Positions 35,526 through 44,241 of a DNA stretch of 64,000 nucleotides are shown piece by piece. The position numbers and the translations under genes are program-made. The notes beneath the pieces were generated by a model, which made no database searches, was not told the origin of the DNA, and saw nothing but the letters and a program-made list of their open reading frames with translations. Source of the stretch: Clostridia bacterium (lineage in GTDB: Bacteria > Bacillota > Peptococcia > DRI-13 > SM3-B62); the NCBI GenBank assembly GCA_018433675.1, contig JAHDQS010000014.1:62001-126000 (forward strand). Direction: 5' to 3'. Position 1 is the first letter of the stretch. Every line of letters starts with the position of its first letter.

Positions 35526-35990
35526 TTAATCAACTCTAGAGATAACCTGGGCTGAATCACCGGTTTTTACTAGTCCTCCTTTGACAACCTTGCCAAAACG
35601 CCCTTCTCGACTAACAATATACGGTCTCCCTTCCTCTTTAAATATCTCTTTTCCGATATGACATATCTCTACCTCCGCCTCACCGAGCCTGATTACAGCT
35701 CCTACGCTCAGCTTCTCTAAAGGCACACCGCTTATCGTAAAGTTCTCCGTATACCCTGTGCTATTTACTATATCCATCTTTTCCGGGGGTACCTTTTTCA
35801 TAGCTTCGATGGGAAAAATACTGACCTGCCTGTCCCAATTCCCGCCATGGGCGTCATTCTCCACTCCCCAACCTTCAATCACATTTACCGCTTCTACACT
35901 ATCTTTTTCTATCCCCTTTATTTCACTGATATTGATTGATAATATCCTGCCTGCTGCCTCCAATATTTTCACCCCGTTTATATTCTTCAC
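35526..35990 (-). CDS. MOSC-domain protein
   Basis: A 154-residue stand-alone MOSC domain, related to the C-terminal domain of Mo-cofactor sulfurase. VIEGWGVENDAHGGNW and the late FGKVVKGGLVKTGDSAQV are typical. The usual conserved Cys region reads EICHIGKEIFKEEGRPY, so one Cys is retained in CHIGKE. Stand-alone members are thought to handle molybdenum cofactors or deliver sulfur to them. It begins inside the last codons of the aminotransferase gene with a 4-base overlap. Substrate unknown. Confidence 0.85.
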   Translation of the reverse strand: MKNINGVKILEAAGRILSINISEIKGIEKDSVEAVNVIEGWGVENDAHGGNWDRQVSIFPIEAMKKVPPEKMDIVNSTGYTENFTISGVPLEKLSVGAVIRLGEAEVEICHIGKEIFKEEGRPYIVSREGRFGKVVKGGLVKTGDSAQVISRVD

Positions 35991-37402
35991 GCATTGCTTT
36001 TCTTAAACAACGAACGCAAAGCTTTACCTGCACTGCCCAAAACAATCTTTGTAAACCCGCTCTTTTTAAAAATATCCTCCATGGCATAAACCAATGTCTC
36101 CAACGAATCCTCACTGACCGTTAAGGGCGGTTCAAGACGTATTACATTAGGATTATTTAGCGTGTATGCCGTAATAATCTGATGCTTATTCATCAACTCT
36201 CCGGCAAACAAGGCACCAAAATACTCCTCGGCAAGGGCACCTACCCTACCCCCAGTTATTCCATTCATGACTTTGCCCACAGGCTGTTTGAATTCGACTC
36301 CGATCAAAAGCCCCTTGCCCCGCACATCTTGAATCAAATCGTATGTTGCTTGTAACTCCTTCATTTTTTCTAATAAGTACTTGCCTTTTTCCTCTGCTTG
36401 TCGCGGCAAATCGTTTGCCAGAATTGACTGCAACGCAGCTATACCAACTGCCATCGCTAACGTGTTCCCGCCAAAAGTAGAGGTATGAAGAGCATACTTG
36501 TCCATACCGCCGTAAACGTTGTCCCAAAGCTGCGGGCGAGCAATATATGCGCCTAAAGGCATCACTCCACCCCCCAACGATTTTGCCAGACAAATAATAT
36601 CGGGGATAACACCGTCATGCTCGCAGGCAAACAACTTGCCGGTTCTGCCCAACCCGGTCTGTATTTCATCAACGATAAGTATAGTACCATACCTATCGCA
36701 CAGTTCACGCACACCGGTCAAATAGCCTTCAGGAGGCACATTGACCCCGCCCTCACCCTGGATTGGTTCGACAATAAAGGCTGCCACATCTTGAAAAGAC
36801 AGCTTGGCCTCCAGGGCCTTCAAATCTCCGAAGGGAACAGCTTCACAGTCTGGCAATAAGGGTTTAAACGGTTGACGGTATTTTTCACGCCCTGTTACCG
36901 ACAACGACCCGAAGCTCTTGCCATGAAACGAGTTCTCGCAAAAAACAATCTTGCTGCGACCGGGATTTGCTGCACGTCCAAGCTTTAATGCTCCCTCCAC
37001 CGCTTCTGTTCCGCTATTGCAAAAAAACACCCTTTGTAAATCACCGGGCGCTACAAGGGCCAGATTATGTGCCAGAACGGAAGCCAAAGGGTTTAATGCT
37101 GCCTGCATAATATTAGGTCTTGTAGCGACTTTTTCAATTGCCGCCAGAACCTCGCGGGGGTTATGCCCTAAATTTAAAGCTCCGTATCCCCCCAGAAAAT
37201 CAAGATACCTTTTGCCATCCGCATCCCAAACATATTCTCCCTCTGCTTTAACAAACTCCTTGTCAAAATCAATCAGCTTCATCACTGCCACCAGCGAAGG
37301 ATTGACATAATCCTGATAATATGCTCTCATCGTTTGCCTGTTGATTAGCAGTGCTTCCTCGAGAGTCAAAAGAACCTTATCGCCTTTTTTTACTGTATCC
37401 AT
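35987..37402 (-). CDS. Class III aminotransferase, putrescine/ornithine type
   Basis: A 471-residue PLP enzyme. FFCNSGTEAVEGALKLGR, the ENSFHGKSFGSLSVTGR loop, IVDEIQTGLGRTG and the PLP-lysine segment CLAKSLGGGVMPLGA are all present. It most resembles putrescine aminotransferase (YgjG) and related 4-aminobutyrate/ornithine enzymes. With agmatinase in the window, a putrescine-to-4-aminobutyrate route that would feed 4-hydroxybutyryl-CoA chemistry is conceivable, but this is inference. The ATG at 37402 is preceded by AAGGGGAG. It overlaps the MOSC gene by four bases and shares its divergent promoter with the 85-residue protein. Confidence 0.85.
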   Translation of the reverse strand: MDTVKKGDKVLLTLEEALLINRQTMRAYYQDYVNPSLVAVMKLIDFDKEFVKAEGEYVWDADGKRYLDFLGGYGALNLGHNPREVLAAIEKVATRPNIMQAALNPLASVLAHNLALVAPGDLQRVFFCNSGTEAVEGALKLGRAANPGRSKIVFCENSFHGKSFGSLSVTGREKYRQPFKPLLPDCEAVPFGDLKALEAKLSFQDVAAFIVEPIQGEGGVNVPPEGYLTGVRELCDRYGTILIVDEIQTGLGRTGKLFACEHDGVIPDIICLAKSLGGGVMPLGAYIARPQLWDNVYGGMDKYALHTSTFGGNTLAMAVGIAALQSILANDLPRQAEEKGKYLLEKMKELQATYDLIQDVRGKGLLIGVEFKQPVGKVMNGITGGRVGALAEEYFGALFAGELMNKHQIITAYTLNNPNVIRLEPPLTVSEDSLETLVYAMEDIFKKSGFTKIVLGSAGKALRSLFKKSNA

Positions 37403-37431
37403 GATGATCTCCCCTTAATTATTCATCATCT

Positions 37432-37459
37432 CCAATAATATATATTATAATATTATTGG
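37432..37459. promoter_or_regulatory. Palindromic divergent promoter region
   Basis: CCAATAATAT (37432-37441) is inverted as ATATTATTGG (37450-37459) around an 8-base AT core that contains TATAAT on both strands. It lies between the divergent aminotransferase and the 85-residue protein, so it is both a likely shared -10 and a candidate operator. The right arm runs into the GGAGG ribosome site, so an RNA hairpin could also mask it. Confidence 0.6.
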
Positions 37460-37470
37460 AGGTGGTTAAT

Positions 37471-37728
37471 ATGTCAATAAACCAACTTAAAGTGACCCTG
37501 GAACAAGACGTTCCCGCGAACAAGAAGGATCAATATATTGAAATCGGTAATGACAGTGATAATGGCAACACCGGAATTCAGAGTATTCACGTCCGTTTCA
37601 ACAAGAATTTCCGAATCGAGATCGTACAAAAGAATGAAAAAGAGGTGCTGGTTACACTAGCTGCCGGCGGCATAAGTAAAGAAATAGACAGCCAGACTTT
37701 TAAGCAGCTTATCACCATGAACTATTGA
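37471..37728 (+). CDS. Small acidic protein, unknown
   Basis: An 85-residue protein I do not recognise. It has no membrane segment or cysteine. It alternates short beta-like stretches (IQSIHVRFNKNFRIEIV, EVLVTLAAGG) with acidic/Asn-rich loops (DSDNGNTG), suggesting a compact beta protein. The ATG at 37471 has GGAGGTGGTTAAT upstream. It is divergent from the aminotransferase and convergent with the zinc-ribbon gene. The isolated plus-strand position and palindromic promoter make regulation by a dedicated factor plausible. Confidence 0.7.
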   Translation: MSINQLKVTLEQDVPANKKDQYIEIGNDSDNGNTGIQSIHVRFNKNFRIEIVQKNEKEVLVTLAAGGISKEIDSQTFKQLITMNY

Positions 37729-37762
37729 CGAACATGCAGCAACTACCGACACAATAACAAAC

Positions 37763-38476
37763 CTACTGTTTATTAATAATAATGCGCCCGCAGTTATCGC
37801 AACGGCATAACTGGGTCCTCTCCTTGATTCGCTTCTCTAAAACAGCAGGTAAACTGATGTGGCACTCCGAACAAGAACCATTCTGCAGATAAGAAATGGG
37901 GTTTTGCGGAAAATGCCTCTCTGTTTCGTGTACCAGGCGAATAACAGCAGGGCTTAATTGTTCCCTGACGGCTTCCTGTCTAGACCTTAATTCCGACAAC
38001 AGAGACTCAACTTCTTTGGCTTTTTCCTTATACACTTTCACCCTATTATTATACTCAACTTTCAGTTTCCTTACCGCCTTCTTCCTTTCATTGCTTTCTA
38101 TTTTTAGCTCTTCTGCTCGTTTTGTATCCTCTAAGTATTGCGTTTCCGCCTTTTCTATTTCAGCCTCATTATTCATAACCGCCTGTTGCAGGGCCATTAA
38201 TTCCTTCATGGATTTACCCTTGGCCCCGTAAAGGTTTTCTTTGGCTTTCTCCACCTGCATATTGAGCTTCCCGAGTATTCCATCAATCTCACGGGAAGCT
38301 TTTTCTGCTTTTTTTATCTCTTCTGTAGTCACCGCAAGTTCCTTATCCTTACCCTCTATCTCCGACCGCATACCCTTCAGTTCTTCGATTAGGGTTTGCA
38401 ATTCCCCCTTATTCTTGAGAGCATATTCCTTTTTCTTCAGAACCTGCAGCTTCCAAATAAGCTTTTCCTGCTCCAT
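37763..38476 (-). CDS. Coiled-coil protein with C4-type zinc ribbon
   Basis: The 237-residue protein has about 170 residues of antiparallel coiled coil (KKKEYALKNKGELQTL to EVESLLSELRSRQEAV) followed by a C-terminal zinc ribbon: GSCSECH and CRCDNCGR. This is the CT398-like zinc-ribbon family, often encoded after nif3 and trmK in Firmicutes; a nucleic-acid or translation-linked role is proposed. It follows the Nif3 gene by 96 bp in the same direction. Confidence 0.88.
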   Translation of the reverse strand: MEQEKLIWKLQVLKKKEYALKNKGELQTLIEELKGMRSEIEGKDKELAVTTEEIKKAEKASREIDGILGKLNMQVEKAKENLYGAKGKSMKELMALQQAVMNNEAEIEKAETQYLEDTKRAEELKIESNERKKAVRKLKVEYNNRVKVYKEKAKEVESLLSELRSRQEAVREQLSPAVIRLVHETERHFPQNPISYLQNGSCSECHISLPAVLEKRIKERTQLCRCDNCGRIIINKQ

Positions 38477-38572
38477 TTCTCTACCGCCTTTCCGCTTGCC
38501 GTTTTATGTTCTTGTTGCCAAGACAGCCATTTTCTTTATGAGAAAGCAATAGGATAGGAAACAATTCCTACC

Positions 38573-39460
38573 CTACAAAAAACAAAAGGGGTCTGTATTG
38601 ATCTGTGATGCATGAACCCTGACTCCTTCATTTGTCAATTTATCCGTTAAATAACCCGCAAGGCTATCCATCGCCGGCCTTTCTGTTGCAAAGTGTCCGG
38701 CATCGATTAGCACCATTTTGCATTCCAGTACCTCCTGAGCCTCGTGATATTTTACATCAGCGGTTATGATGACTTGCGCGCCGCAAGCAGCAGCCCGACG
38801 ATATAGTGAAATACCACTTCCTCCACACACCGCCACCTTCTCGATTAACAATTCCTTATCCCCACAATACCTGAGATTATCAATATGTAATCTCTTCTTA
38901 ACAAGACAGGCCAAATCCAATAAAGACATGGGAGCAGGCAACCTGCCCACCCTACCTAATCCCGCCTTTTCACCCCTATTGACCAGCGGATAAAGGTCAT
39001 AAGCAACCTCCTCATAGGGATGGGCTTCAAGCATGGCCTGAATAACCTCCGCCCTTCTTTCTTCAGGAACAATAGTTTCCAGTACAGATATGTCCTTAAG
39101 CCCTAACGCCTCGGCCAGCACATCATTAACTCCGCCACAAACAACATCCAGATTTGTGTGAGCCGCATACATTGCCATGTCTCTTTTCACCAAACCTGCT
39201 AATAACCGCCCAATAGGCCTGTCTGCCCTTAAATCCTTCTGTGCCTTGAAAAACGGTGTATGATGGACAACAACCATTTCAACACCTAACGATACGGCTT
39301 CCTTGAGTACGGCGTCGTTAAAATCCAGCGCCGTCAAAATACCACTTATCGTTTGATTCGGGTCACCAACCTGCAACCCAATATTGTCGCCTTCCTCAGC
39401 CAGAAATGAAGGAGCATACTTTTCCAGCAATTCTATTATTCTCCAACAGTATACAGCCAT
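38573..39460 (-). CDS. Nif3-like dinuclear metal protein
   Basis: A 295-residue Nif3/YbgI family protein. EEGDNIGLQVGDP near residue 22, VVHHTPFF and MYAAHTNLD with the metal His residues, and CGGSGISLYRRAAACGAQVIITADVKYHEA are diagnostic. The dinuclear site is conserved; activity (GTP cyclohydrolase-like hydrolase) is not firmly known. This is the short form without the central 60-80 residue insertion of Bacillus YqfO. The start overlaps the trmK end by 25 bp. Despite its name it has nothing to do with the nitrogenase-like genes nearby. Confidence 0.9.
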   Translation of the reverse strand: MAVYCWRIIELLEKYAPSFLAEEGDNIGLQVGDPNQTISGILTALDFNDAVLKEAVSLGVEMVVVHHTPFFKAQKDLRADRPIGRLLAGLVKRDMAMYAAHTNLDVVCGGVNDVLAEALGLKDISVLETIVPEERRAEVIQAMLEAHPYEEVAYDLYPLVNRGEKAGLGRVGRLPAPMSLLDLACLVKKRLHIDNLRYCGDKELLIEKVAVCGGSGISLYRRAAACGAQVIITADVKYHEAQEVLECKMVLIDAGHFATERPAMDSLAGYLTDKLTNEGVRVHASQINTDPFCFL

Positions 39461-40143
39461 TCCTTTAACCCCTTTGCCAGAACAAGTTTCTCATATAATT
39501 CCACCGCTTTTTTTCGTGTCCCTTCTCCTGTAGATTTCTCTAATTCCTCGATAATTTCCTGCATTGAGTTTATACTTTTTTCCAAAATCTTAATCAAGAG
39601 AGGGTGTCTGTCTTTTATCAGACACGGACCATACTCGGCTTCCAGCTCATTCAACTCCATGCTTTTCCCTTGCTTTGCCGCCATTACAACATAAAAGCGT
39701 TCTGCTTCGGCAACAATACTTTCACTGTAAATACTCCATCCATGAGAGGTTAACCATCTTCTGAGACTTTTTTCTCCGCTCATCGGCTGAAGAACAAGCT
39801 GTCCTATACCAGCTGTCACAACAGGGTTCTCCTCGAGGATGCCGATTATCGTACTACCCCCCATGCCGGCGATAACAGCAGCACCAACCTCGCCCGGCAA
39901 TAGCGCCTTAAACCCGCTGCCTTTCCTGATTTCGATTTTTTCGCTAAGTTCAAGCTCATTCACTGCCCTACAAGCACTCCTATAAGGCCCTTCGCTTACC
40001 TCAACACCAATCACATAAAGTGCAATCTCCTCTTTTACCAAGTAAGCCGCCAATAAAGCGTGGTCACATCCGATATCAGCTACTCTTGTCCCGGGTGAAA
40101 CCATACCGGCTATCTCAGTCAAACGTCTCGATATCTTCATCAT
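39436..40143 (-). CDS. trmK: tRNA (adenine(22)-N1)-methyltransferase TrmK
   Basis: The 235-residue SAM-dependent enzyme methylates A22 of tRNA. ADIGCDHALLAAYLV is the SAM loop; VIAGMGGSTIIGIL and LQPMSGEKSLRRWL are family signatures. The C-terminal helical extension (residues 160-230) is of the expected length. Its start codon lies just after the gamma-glutamyltransferase stop, and it overlaps nif3, the normal clostridial trmK-nif3 pairing. No strong ribosome site precedes it, consistent with coupled translation. Confidence 0.92.
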   Translation of the reverse strand: MMKISRRLTEIAGMVSPGTRVADIGCDHALLAAYLVKEEIALYVIGVEVSEGPYRSACRAVNELELSEKIEIRKGSGFKALLPGEVGAAVIAGMGGSTIIGILEENPVVTAGIGQLVLQPMSGEKSLRRWLTSHGWSIYSESIVAEAERFYVVMAAKQGKSMELNELEAEYGPCLIKDRHPLLIKILEKSINSMQEIIEELEKSTGEGTRKKAVELYEKLVLAKGLKEWLYTVGE

Positions 40144-40144
40144 T

Positions 40145-41752
40145 TTACCAAGCCACCGCGTAGCCTTCAGCGCGCGGATCTGCCCCTCCCATTAATACCC
40201 TAGTATCATTATCAATAACCATTCCCTGGGCTAGACCTACTTCAGAAGACCATTCATCAACCAATCGAATATTATGTCCCCATGACTCCAAGGTCCCCAC
40301 TACCTCAGCAGAAAACCTTCCTTCCACGTTAAGGTACAACGTACTGTCTGCCGGGTAAATAGATCCTAGCATCCAGCGCGGCGCCTCAATGGCTTCTTGG
40401 ATATTCACTCCTGAATGGATTAGACGCAGCAGTACCTGAAGATGCGTTTGCGGCTGCCCATCCGAACCTGATGCACCGAATACAATCACCGGGAATCCGT
40501 CCTGCAACACCAGCGAAGCTGTCAAGGTATGACAGGAACGCTTGCATGGTTCAAGTCTGTTAATATGGCAGGGATCCAGGGAGAAAGAGGCTCCTCTGTT
40601 TTGTAATATTATGCCCGTTTCCTCTATCATGCACCCTGCACCAAAAGGCGAATAAAGGCTTTGAATTCCGGAAGCCACATTCCCATCAGCATCGGCTATG
40701 GCGTAATATGACCCACAATCACGCATCTCTTCCTTATAAACACCTTCATAAACGCTTTCTCTTACCGTAAAAGGACTAATCATCTTCCTTAAGCGTACTG
40801 CATACTGCTTGTCCAGGAATTCCTCGTACAGGGTCGGAACAAAATCAGGATCGGCTATATATTGGTCCCTGTGACGACAGGCTTTTTTTATACCCTCAAC
40901 CATGTAATGTATGGATTGAGCGATGCCACACTCCCCCATTTCTATCTCCAAACCATCCATAATGTTAAATGCCAATAATGTTGCCAAACCCTGAGTGTTG
41001 GGGGGCGTTTGATAAATCATCATCTTCCCGTAGCTTGAAGCAATCGGCTCAGCCCAGGTGGAGGTGTGCAAAGACAGGTCTCTTTTCGTTAAAAGGCCAT
41101 TTTTATCAACCATGTAGTTATGTATAGCCGTTGCCGTTTCACCTTCATAAAAGGCTTGGGGACCTTCATGCCCGAGGGTTTTTAACGTTTCCGCCAAATT
41201 TTCCTGTTTAAGCACACTTCCGGCTTTTACCGGATTACCCGTCGGCATAAATATCTTACACAAGGAGCTGTCATATCGCAATACCTCTTTGTATTTCTCC
41301 AAATCTTTCGCCAAATAATGGCTTACCGGAAATCCTCTTGCCGCATAGTTCACCGCCGGTTGCAGTAAACGCTTAAAGGTTATACTCCCAAATCTTTTCC
41401 ATATTTCACCCCAGGCGTCAACACAACCGGGAACCGTCACCGACAAAACACCTCTGGCGGGTATTCTTTCATAGCCATAAGCTTGCATACTGTCAATACC
41501 TGAATTAAACGGAGAACGTCCGCTGCCGTTAAGAAAATATACTTCTTTATCTGCTGCGCAGTAAAGCAAAAAGAGAGCATCCCCGCCTATCCCGCTGACA
41601 TGGGGCTGCACCACTCCCAGTACGGCGCTCACTGCAACCGCAGCATCAAAAGCATTTCCACCTTCCTTCAGCACGGCAAGACCCGCCATTGACGCCAGAG
41701 GATTGGCGGATGTCACCAATCCGTTTTTACCCATAATAACAGGACGATACAT
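40145..41752 (-). CDS. Gamma-glutamyltransferase-family protein, possibly without the Thr nucleophile
   Basis: A 535-residue Ntn-hydrolase-fold protein of the GGT/YwrD type, without a signal peptide. GLAVLKEGGNAFDAAVA, PHVSGIGGDALFLL, TPPNTQGLATLLAFNI and FGASGSDGQPQTHLQV are well conserved. Active members cut themselves before a Thr that becomes the nucleophile, in a D-T-x-Y or T-T-x-Y context. Here the segment reads DCGSYYAIADADG; by position Gly stands at the Thr site, with Cys and Ser beside it. Either Ser or Cys acts instead or the enzyme is inactive. It precedes trmK with a 2-base gap. Confidence 0.85.
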   Translation of the reverse strand: MYRPVIMGKNGLVTSANPLASMAGLAVLKEGGNAFDAAVAVSAVLGVVQPHVSGIGGDALFLLYCAADKEVYFLNGSGRSPFNSGIDSMQAYGYERIPARGVLSVTVPGCVDAWGEIWKRFGSITFKRLLQPAVNYAARGFPVSHYLAKDLEKYKEVLRYDSSLCKIFMPTGNPVKAGSVLKQENLAETLKTLGHEGPQAFYEGETATAIHNYMVDKNGLLTKRDLSLHTSTWAEPIASSYGKMMIYQTPPNTQGLATLLAFNIMDGLEIEMGECGIAQSIHYMVEGIKKACRHRDQYIADPDFVPTLYEEFLDKQYAVRLRKMISPFTVRESVYEGVYKEEMRDCGSYYAIADADGNVASGIQSLYSPFGAGCMIEETGIILQNRGASFSLDPCHINRLEPCKRSCHTLTASLVLQDGFPVIVFGASGSDGQPQTHLQVLLRLIHSGVNIQEAIEAPRWMLGSIYPADSTLYLNVEGRFSAEVVGTLESWGHNIRLVDEWSSEVGLAQGMVIDNDTRVLMGGADPRAEGYAVAW

Positions 41753-41903
41753 TGATGACCCCTCCTATTCATTTCAAATGCAAGTAACTGTTTTCTCTAT
41801 CATAACATACATTTACATTTTTTTCCTTCATAATAGCAAAAATTTTCTCTCATATCACAATTGCTTTCGCCGGTTAGACAATACATGCTTAGCTGGGCAC
41901 GCC

Positions 41904-41945
41904 GCACCAAAAAAAGAACCCGCCCTTTTTTTGGACAGGTCCTTT
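41904..41945 (-). terminator. tRNA operon terminator
   Basis: On the minus strand AAGGACCTGTCC pairs (with wobbles) to GGGCGGGTTCTT around seven A, and a T7 run follows. It lies 12 bases 3' of tRNA-Val. Confidence 0.75.
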
Positions 41946-41956
41946 ATATTTAATTA

Positions 41957-42032
<76 letters not shown>

Positions 42033-42035
42033 GAT

Positions 42036-42110
42036 TGGTGGGCCCACCTGGGATCGAACCAGGGACCAACCGGTTATGAGCCGGTTGCTCTACCGCTGAG
42101 CTATAGGCCC
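42036..42110 (-). tRNA. tRNA with CAT anticodon (Met or Ile2)
   Basis: A 75-base cloverleaf with acceptor GGGCCTA-type stem ending CCA, anticodon loop CTCATAA. A CAT anticodon can be elongator Met or, after lysidine modification, Ile2; I cannot separate the two by eye. It lacks the unpaired first base typical of initiator tRNA. A short hairpin (42114-42136, TCGCC/GGCGA) precedes it. Confidence 0.9.
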
Positions 42111-42226
42111 TTTATATCGCCAAGTGGCGACATAAAATATTTTATAACAATCCCGGCAGGAGGTCAATACCTAATTTAAAGCTTTCCAATATCTGTGTCT
42201 TTAGGAATGAACAAAAATTACCCTCT

Positions 42227-42973
42227 TCATTTTGCAATGATCCTATCTGCTAAAACTCGGTAAACTCCGGCCAATGAAGAATCAGGCATACCCTCTATCA
42301 CTGTCTGATTCCTTTCTTCACAATACTGCACGGTCGAATCTCGCGGGATTTGGATTACCACTTCTGTTCCCAACTCATCTGCCATTCTCTCAACTATGGC
42401 TAATTCATTAGGCACACCTCTGGAATTTAAAATTATTCCCATCAAACGTGCATATTCTCTGCCTTTGAATTGCTCTATTGCCTTGGCAATGTTTCTTGCA
42501 GCAAAAAGAGACATTTTTTCTCCCGACGTAACAATGTATACTTCTTTGGCATACCCCTTCCTAAGAGGCATCGCAAAGCCACCACATACCACATCACCCA
42601 AAACATCATACAATACGACATCGGGCTGTTCCCGTTCGAATACCTGCAGCTTCTCCAATATTTCAAATGCGGAAATAATTCCTCTTCCCGCACATCCTAC
42701 TCCGGGGGTAGGTCCTCCGCATTCAGCACAGAGTATGTTTGAATATCCGCTAAATACTATATCTTCAAAACCGATATTATTCTTCTTTTCTTTCAATACA
42801 TCCAGTATTGTAGGAAGCTCCTTGCCATTGACCAAACTGCATGTGGAATCCGCCTTGGGATCACATCCTATCTGCATTACTTTCTTGCCTTTTTCCGCAA
42901 GTGCCGCCGCTAGATTAGACGTTGTGGTAGATTTCCCTATTCCGCCTTTTCCGTAAATAGCTATTTTTCTCAT
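42227..42973 (-). CDS. NifH/BchL-like ATP-dependent reductase component
   Basis: The 248-residue protein is a nitrogenase-superfamily iron protein: an ATP-driven electron donor with a [4Fe-4S] cluster bridging a dimer. The P-loop is [20 protein letters not shown] is switch I, and the two cluster cysteines occur in [12 protein letters not shown] and [15 protein letters not shown]. All residues needed for ATP-driven transfer are present. The ATG at 42973 (MRKIAIYG) is used; an ATG three codons earlier is possible. It is the last gene of a riboswitch-controlled operon and overlaps the K-like gene. Canonical NifH is excluded by context: no nifB, nifEN or true nifDK is present. It should reduce the D/K-like partner encoded just upstream. 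Confidence 0.93.
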   Translation of the reverse strand: MRKIAIYGKGGIGKSTTTSNLAAALAEKGKKVMQIGCDPKADSTCSLVNGKELPTILDVLKEKKNNIGFEDIVFSGYSNILCAECGGPTPGVGCAGRGIISAFEILEKLQVFEREQPDVVLYDVLGDVVCGGFAMPLRKGYAKEVYIVTSGEKMSLFAARNIAKAIEQFKGREYARLMGIILNSRGVPNELAIVERMADELGTEVVIQIPRDSTVQYCEERNQTVIEGMPDSSLAGVYRVLADRIIAK

Positions 42974-44241
42974 ATCCTCCATACCTCCGGGTGCTGGTTC
43001 ACACTGTTAACCAGTGTTTGAATGATATACCCATCTCCTTTAAATCCCAAAAAAGGCGTGCCGTCATGAAAATTGTAATAATCAAAAGAAGGAAAAGCAG
43101 CATGGATTTTGATAGGAACTTTGGCAGCAATCTTTAACTCATAGGTGTTTCCAAAGAAGATATGCAAATTATTATTCTCAATACTATCCTTTAAAGCATT
43201 AACATCCGGCTCTATCAATATTTTGCCGATACCCAACTGTTGAAGTTCTCGCGCTGTTCTTTCCTGTAATTTGGACGCCTGGATAACGGCTAATCTTACA
43301 TCCATTTCGCATTCATTGATTAGGAAATCCGCCAATCCTTTCACGTATTCATTTGAACCTGATACTCCAATACGCAGCCTGTTGAAAGGTTTCATAAATG
43401 AAGTAAATGCACCCATTGTTTGTCCATATTTTTTTATTTCATCAGCTATCACTGCTCTGTTAATTTTTACTCCGGTCAATTCGGCAATGTTTTCCAGCCA
43501 TTTCACGGTCCCCTTGATACCAAAAGGCATCCCATATAACCATGGTGTACCAAAACGCTTTTCAAGAAGCCTGGCTGTTTCTATGGCTGTATCATACACC
43601 ACAAGATTAAGCTCTGCTTCACTCATCTTCTTGATGGCTCTTAATTCCGTATTCTGCGTAAAAACCGTATTGACACTTATCCCCAATAAGCCAAGCAACC
43701 TCTTGATTTCCTGTAAATCAGATACATGATTAAAACTATCGACTGAAACTCCCAGCAAGTTTACAATCCCGTTGTGTTTTTCCCTGGGTTCTTGAACTAC
43801 TTCACCGGCAAGGCTTAAGAACACCTCCTCTATTCCATCCCTGTAACTCCCTCGAAAACCCCCGCCGGGAAAGGTCAGCAGCTTTGCCTTTATATCCTTT
43901 CTCAACTCATCCGCAATCCCATTTATATCAAGCCCTATTACCGAGGTAACCCCTGTTGCTACAATAGATAGCAATTTGGGCTGATAAAGCCTATCCACCT
44001 CTTTGACAGCAGTAATAAGCTTTTCTTCTCGGCCCATTACAACGTCGTCTTCATCAAGACCGGAAGAAAATAGCTTTCCTTTGGGCTTGAGGCGGTTTAG
44101 TATCCCAAAATTCACAGTATTATAGGCAACTGTTCCCGTTGAACCATGTTCTACCACTTTAGCATCCTTTATTCCCGCTAATGCCCATAATACTCCAAAA
44201 TAGTCCGACGGAACGGGAAAGCTGTTTTCTAAATAATCCAT
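42970..44241 (-). CDS. Nitrogenase-like component 1 subunit, NifK/BchB-like, cluster cysteines absent
   Basis: A 423-residue oxidoreductase/nitrogenase component 1 protein. [11 protein letters not shown] at 31-41 lines up with the NifK HGSQGC motif and with the BchB segment that carries the Asp ligand; here the position is T37. [10 protein letters not shown] (66-75) and [11 protein letters not shown] (96-106) match the following superfamily motifs, with Gly where NifK has a P-cluster Cys. The only Cys in the protein is in INECEMD, far from the cluster sites. [12 protein letters not shown] sits where NifD has its FGP/active-site region, but no FeMo-co Cys or His is recognisable. It is encoded directly after the D-like subunit and overlaps the H-like gene. 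Confidence 0.9.
   Translation of the reverse strand: MDYLENSFPVPSDYFGVLWALAGIKDAKVVEHGSTGTVAYNTVNFGILNRLKPKGKLFSSGLDEDDVVMGREEKLITAVKEVDRLYQPKLLSIVATGVTSVIGLDINGIADELRKDIKAKLLTFPGGGFRGSYRDGIEEVFLSLAGEVVQEPREKHNGIVNLLGVSVDSFNHVSDLQEIKRLLGLLGISVNTVFTQNTELRAIKKMSEAELNLVVYDTAIETARLLEKRFGTPWLYGMPFGIKGTVKWLENIAELTGVKINRAVIADEIKKYGQTMGAFTSFMKPFNRLRIGVSGSNEYVKGLADFLINECEMDVRLAVIQASKLQERTARELQQLGIGKILIEPDVNALKDSIENNNLHIFFGNTYELKIAAKVPIKIHAAFPSFDYYNFHDGTPFLGFKGDGYIIQTLVNSVNQHPEVWRI

Noticed and set aside
38573-39460. Nif3 protein as part of the nitrogenase-like system
   Set aside because: Nif3-family proteins are general dinuclear-metal proteins normally paired with trmK; the name is historical.
42114-42136. 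Terminator after the NifH-like gene
   Set aside because: TCGCC/GGCGA forms a hairpin but there is no T-run on the minus strand and the tRNA starts immediately after it; the true end of the operon is not identified.
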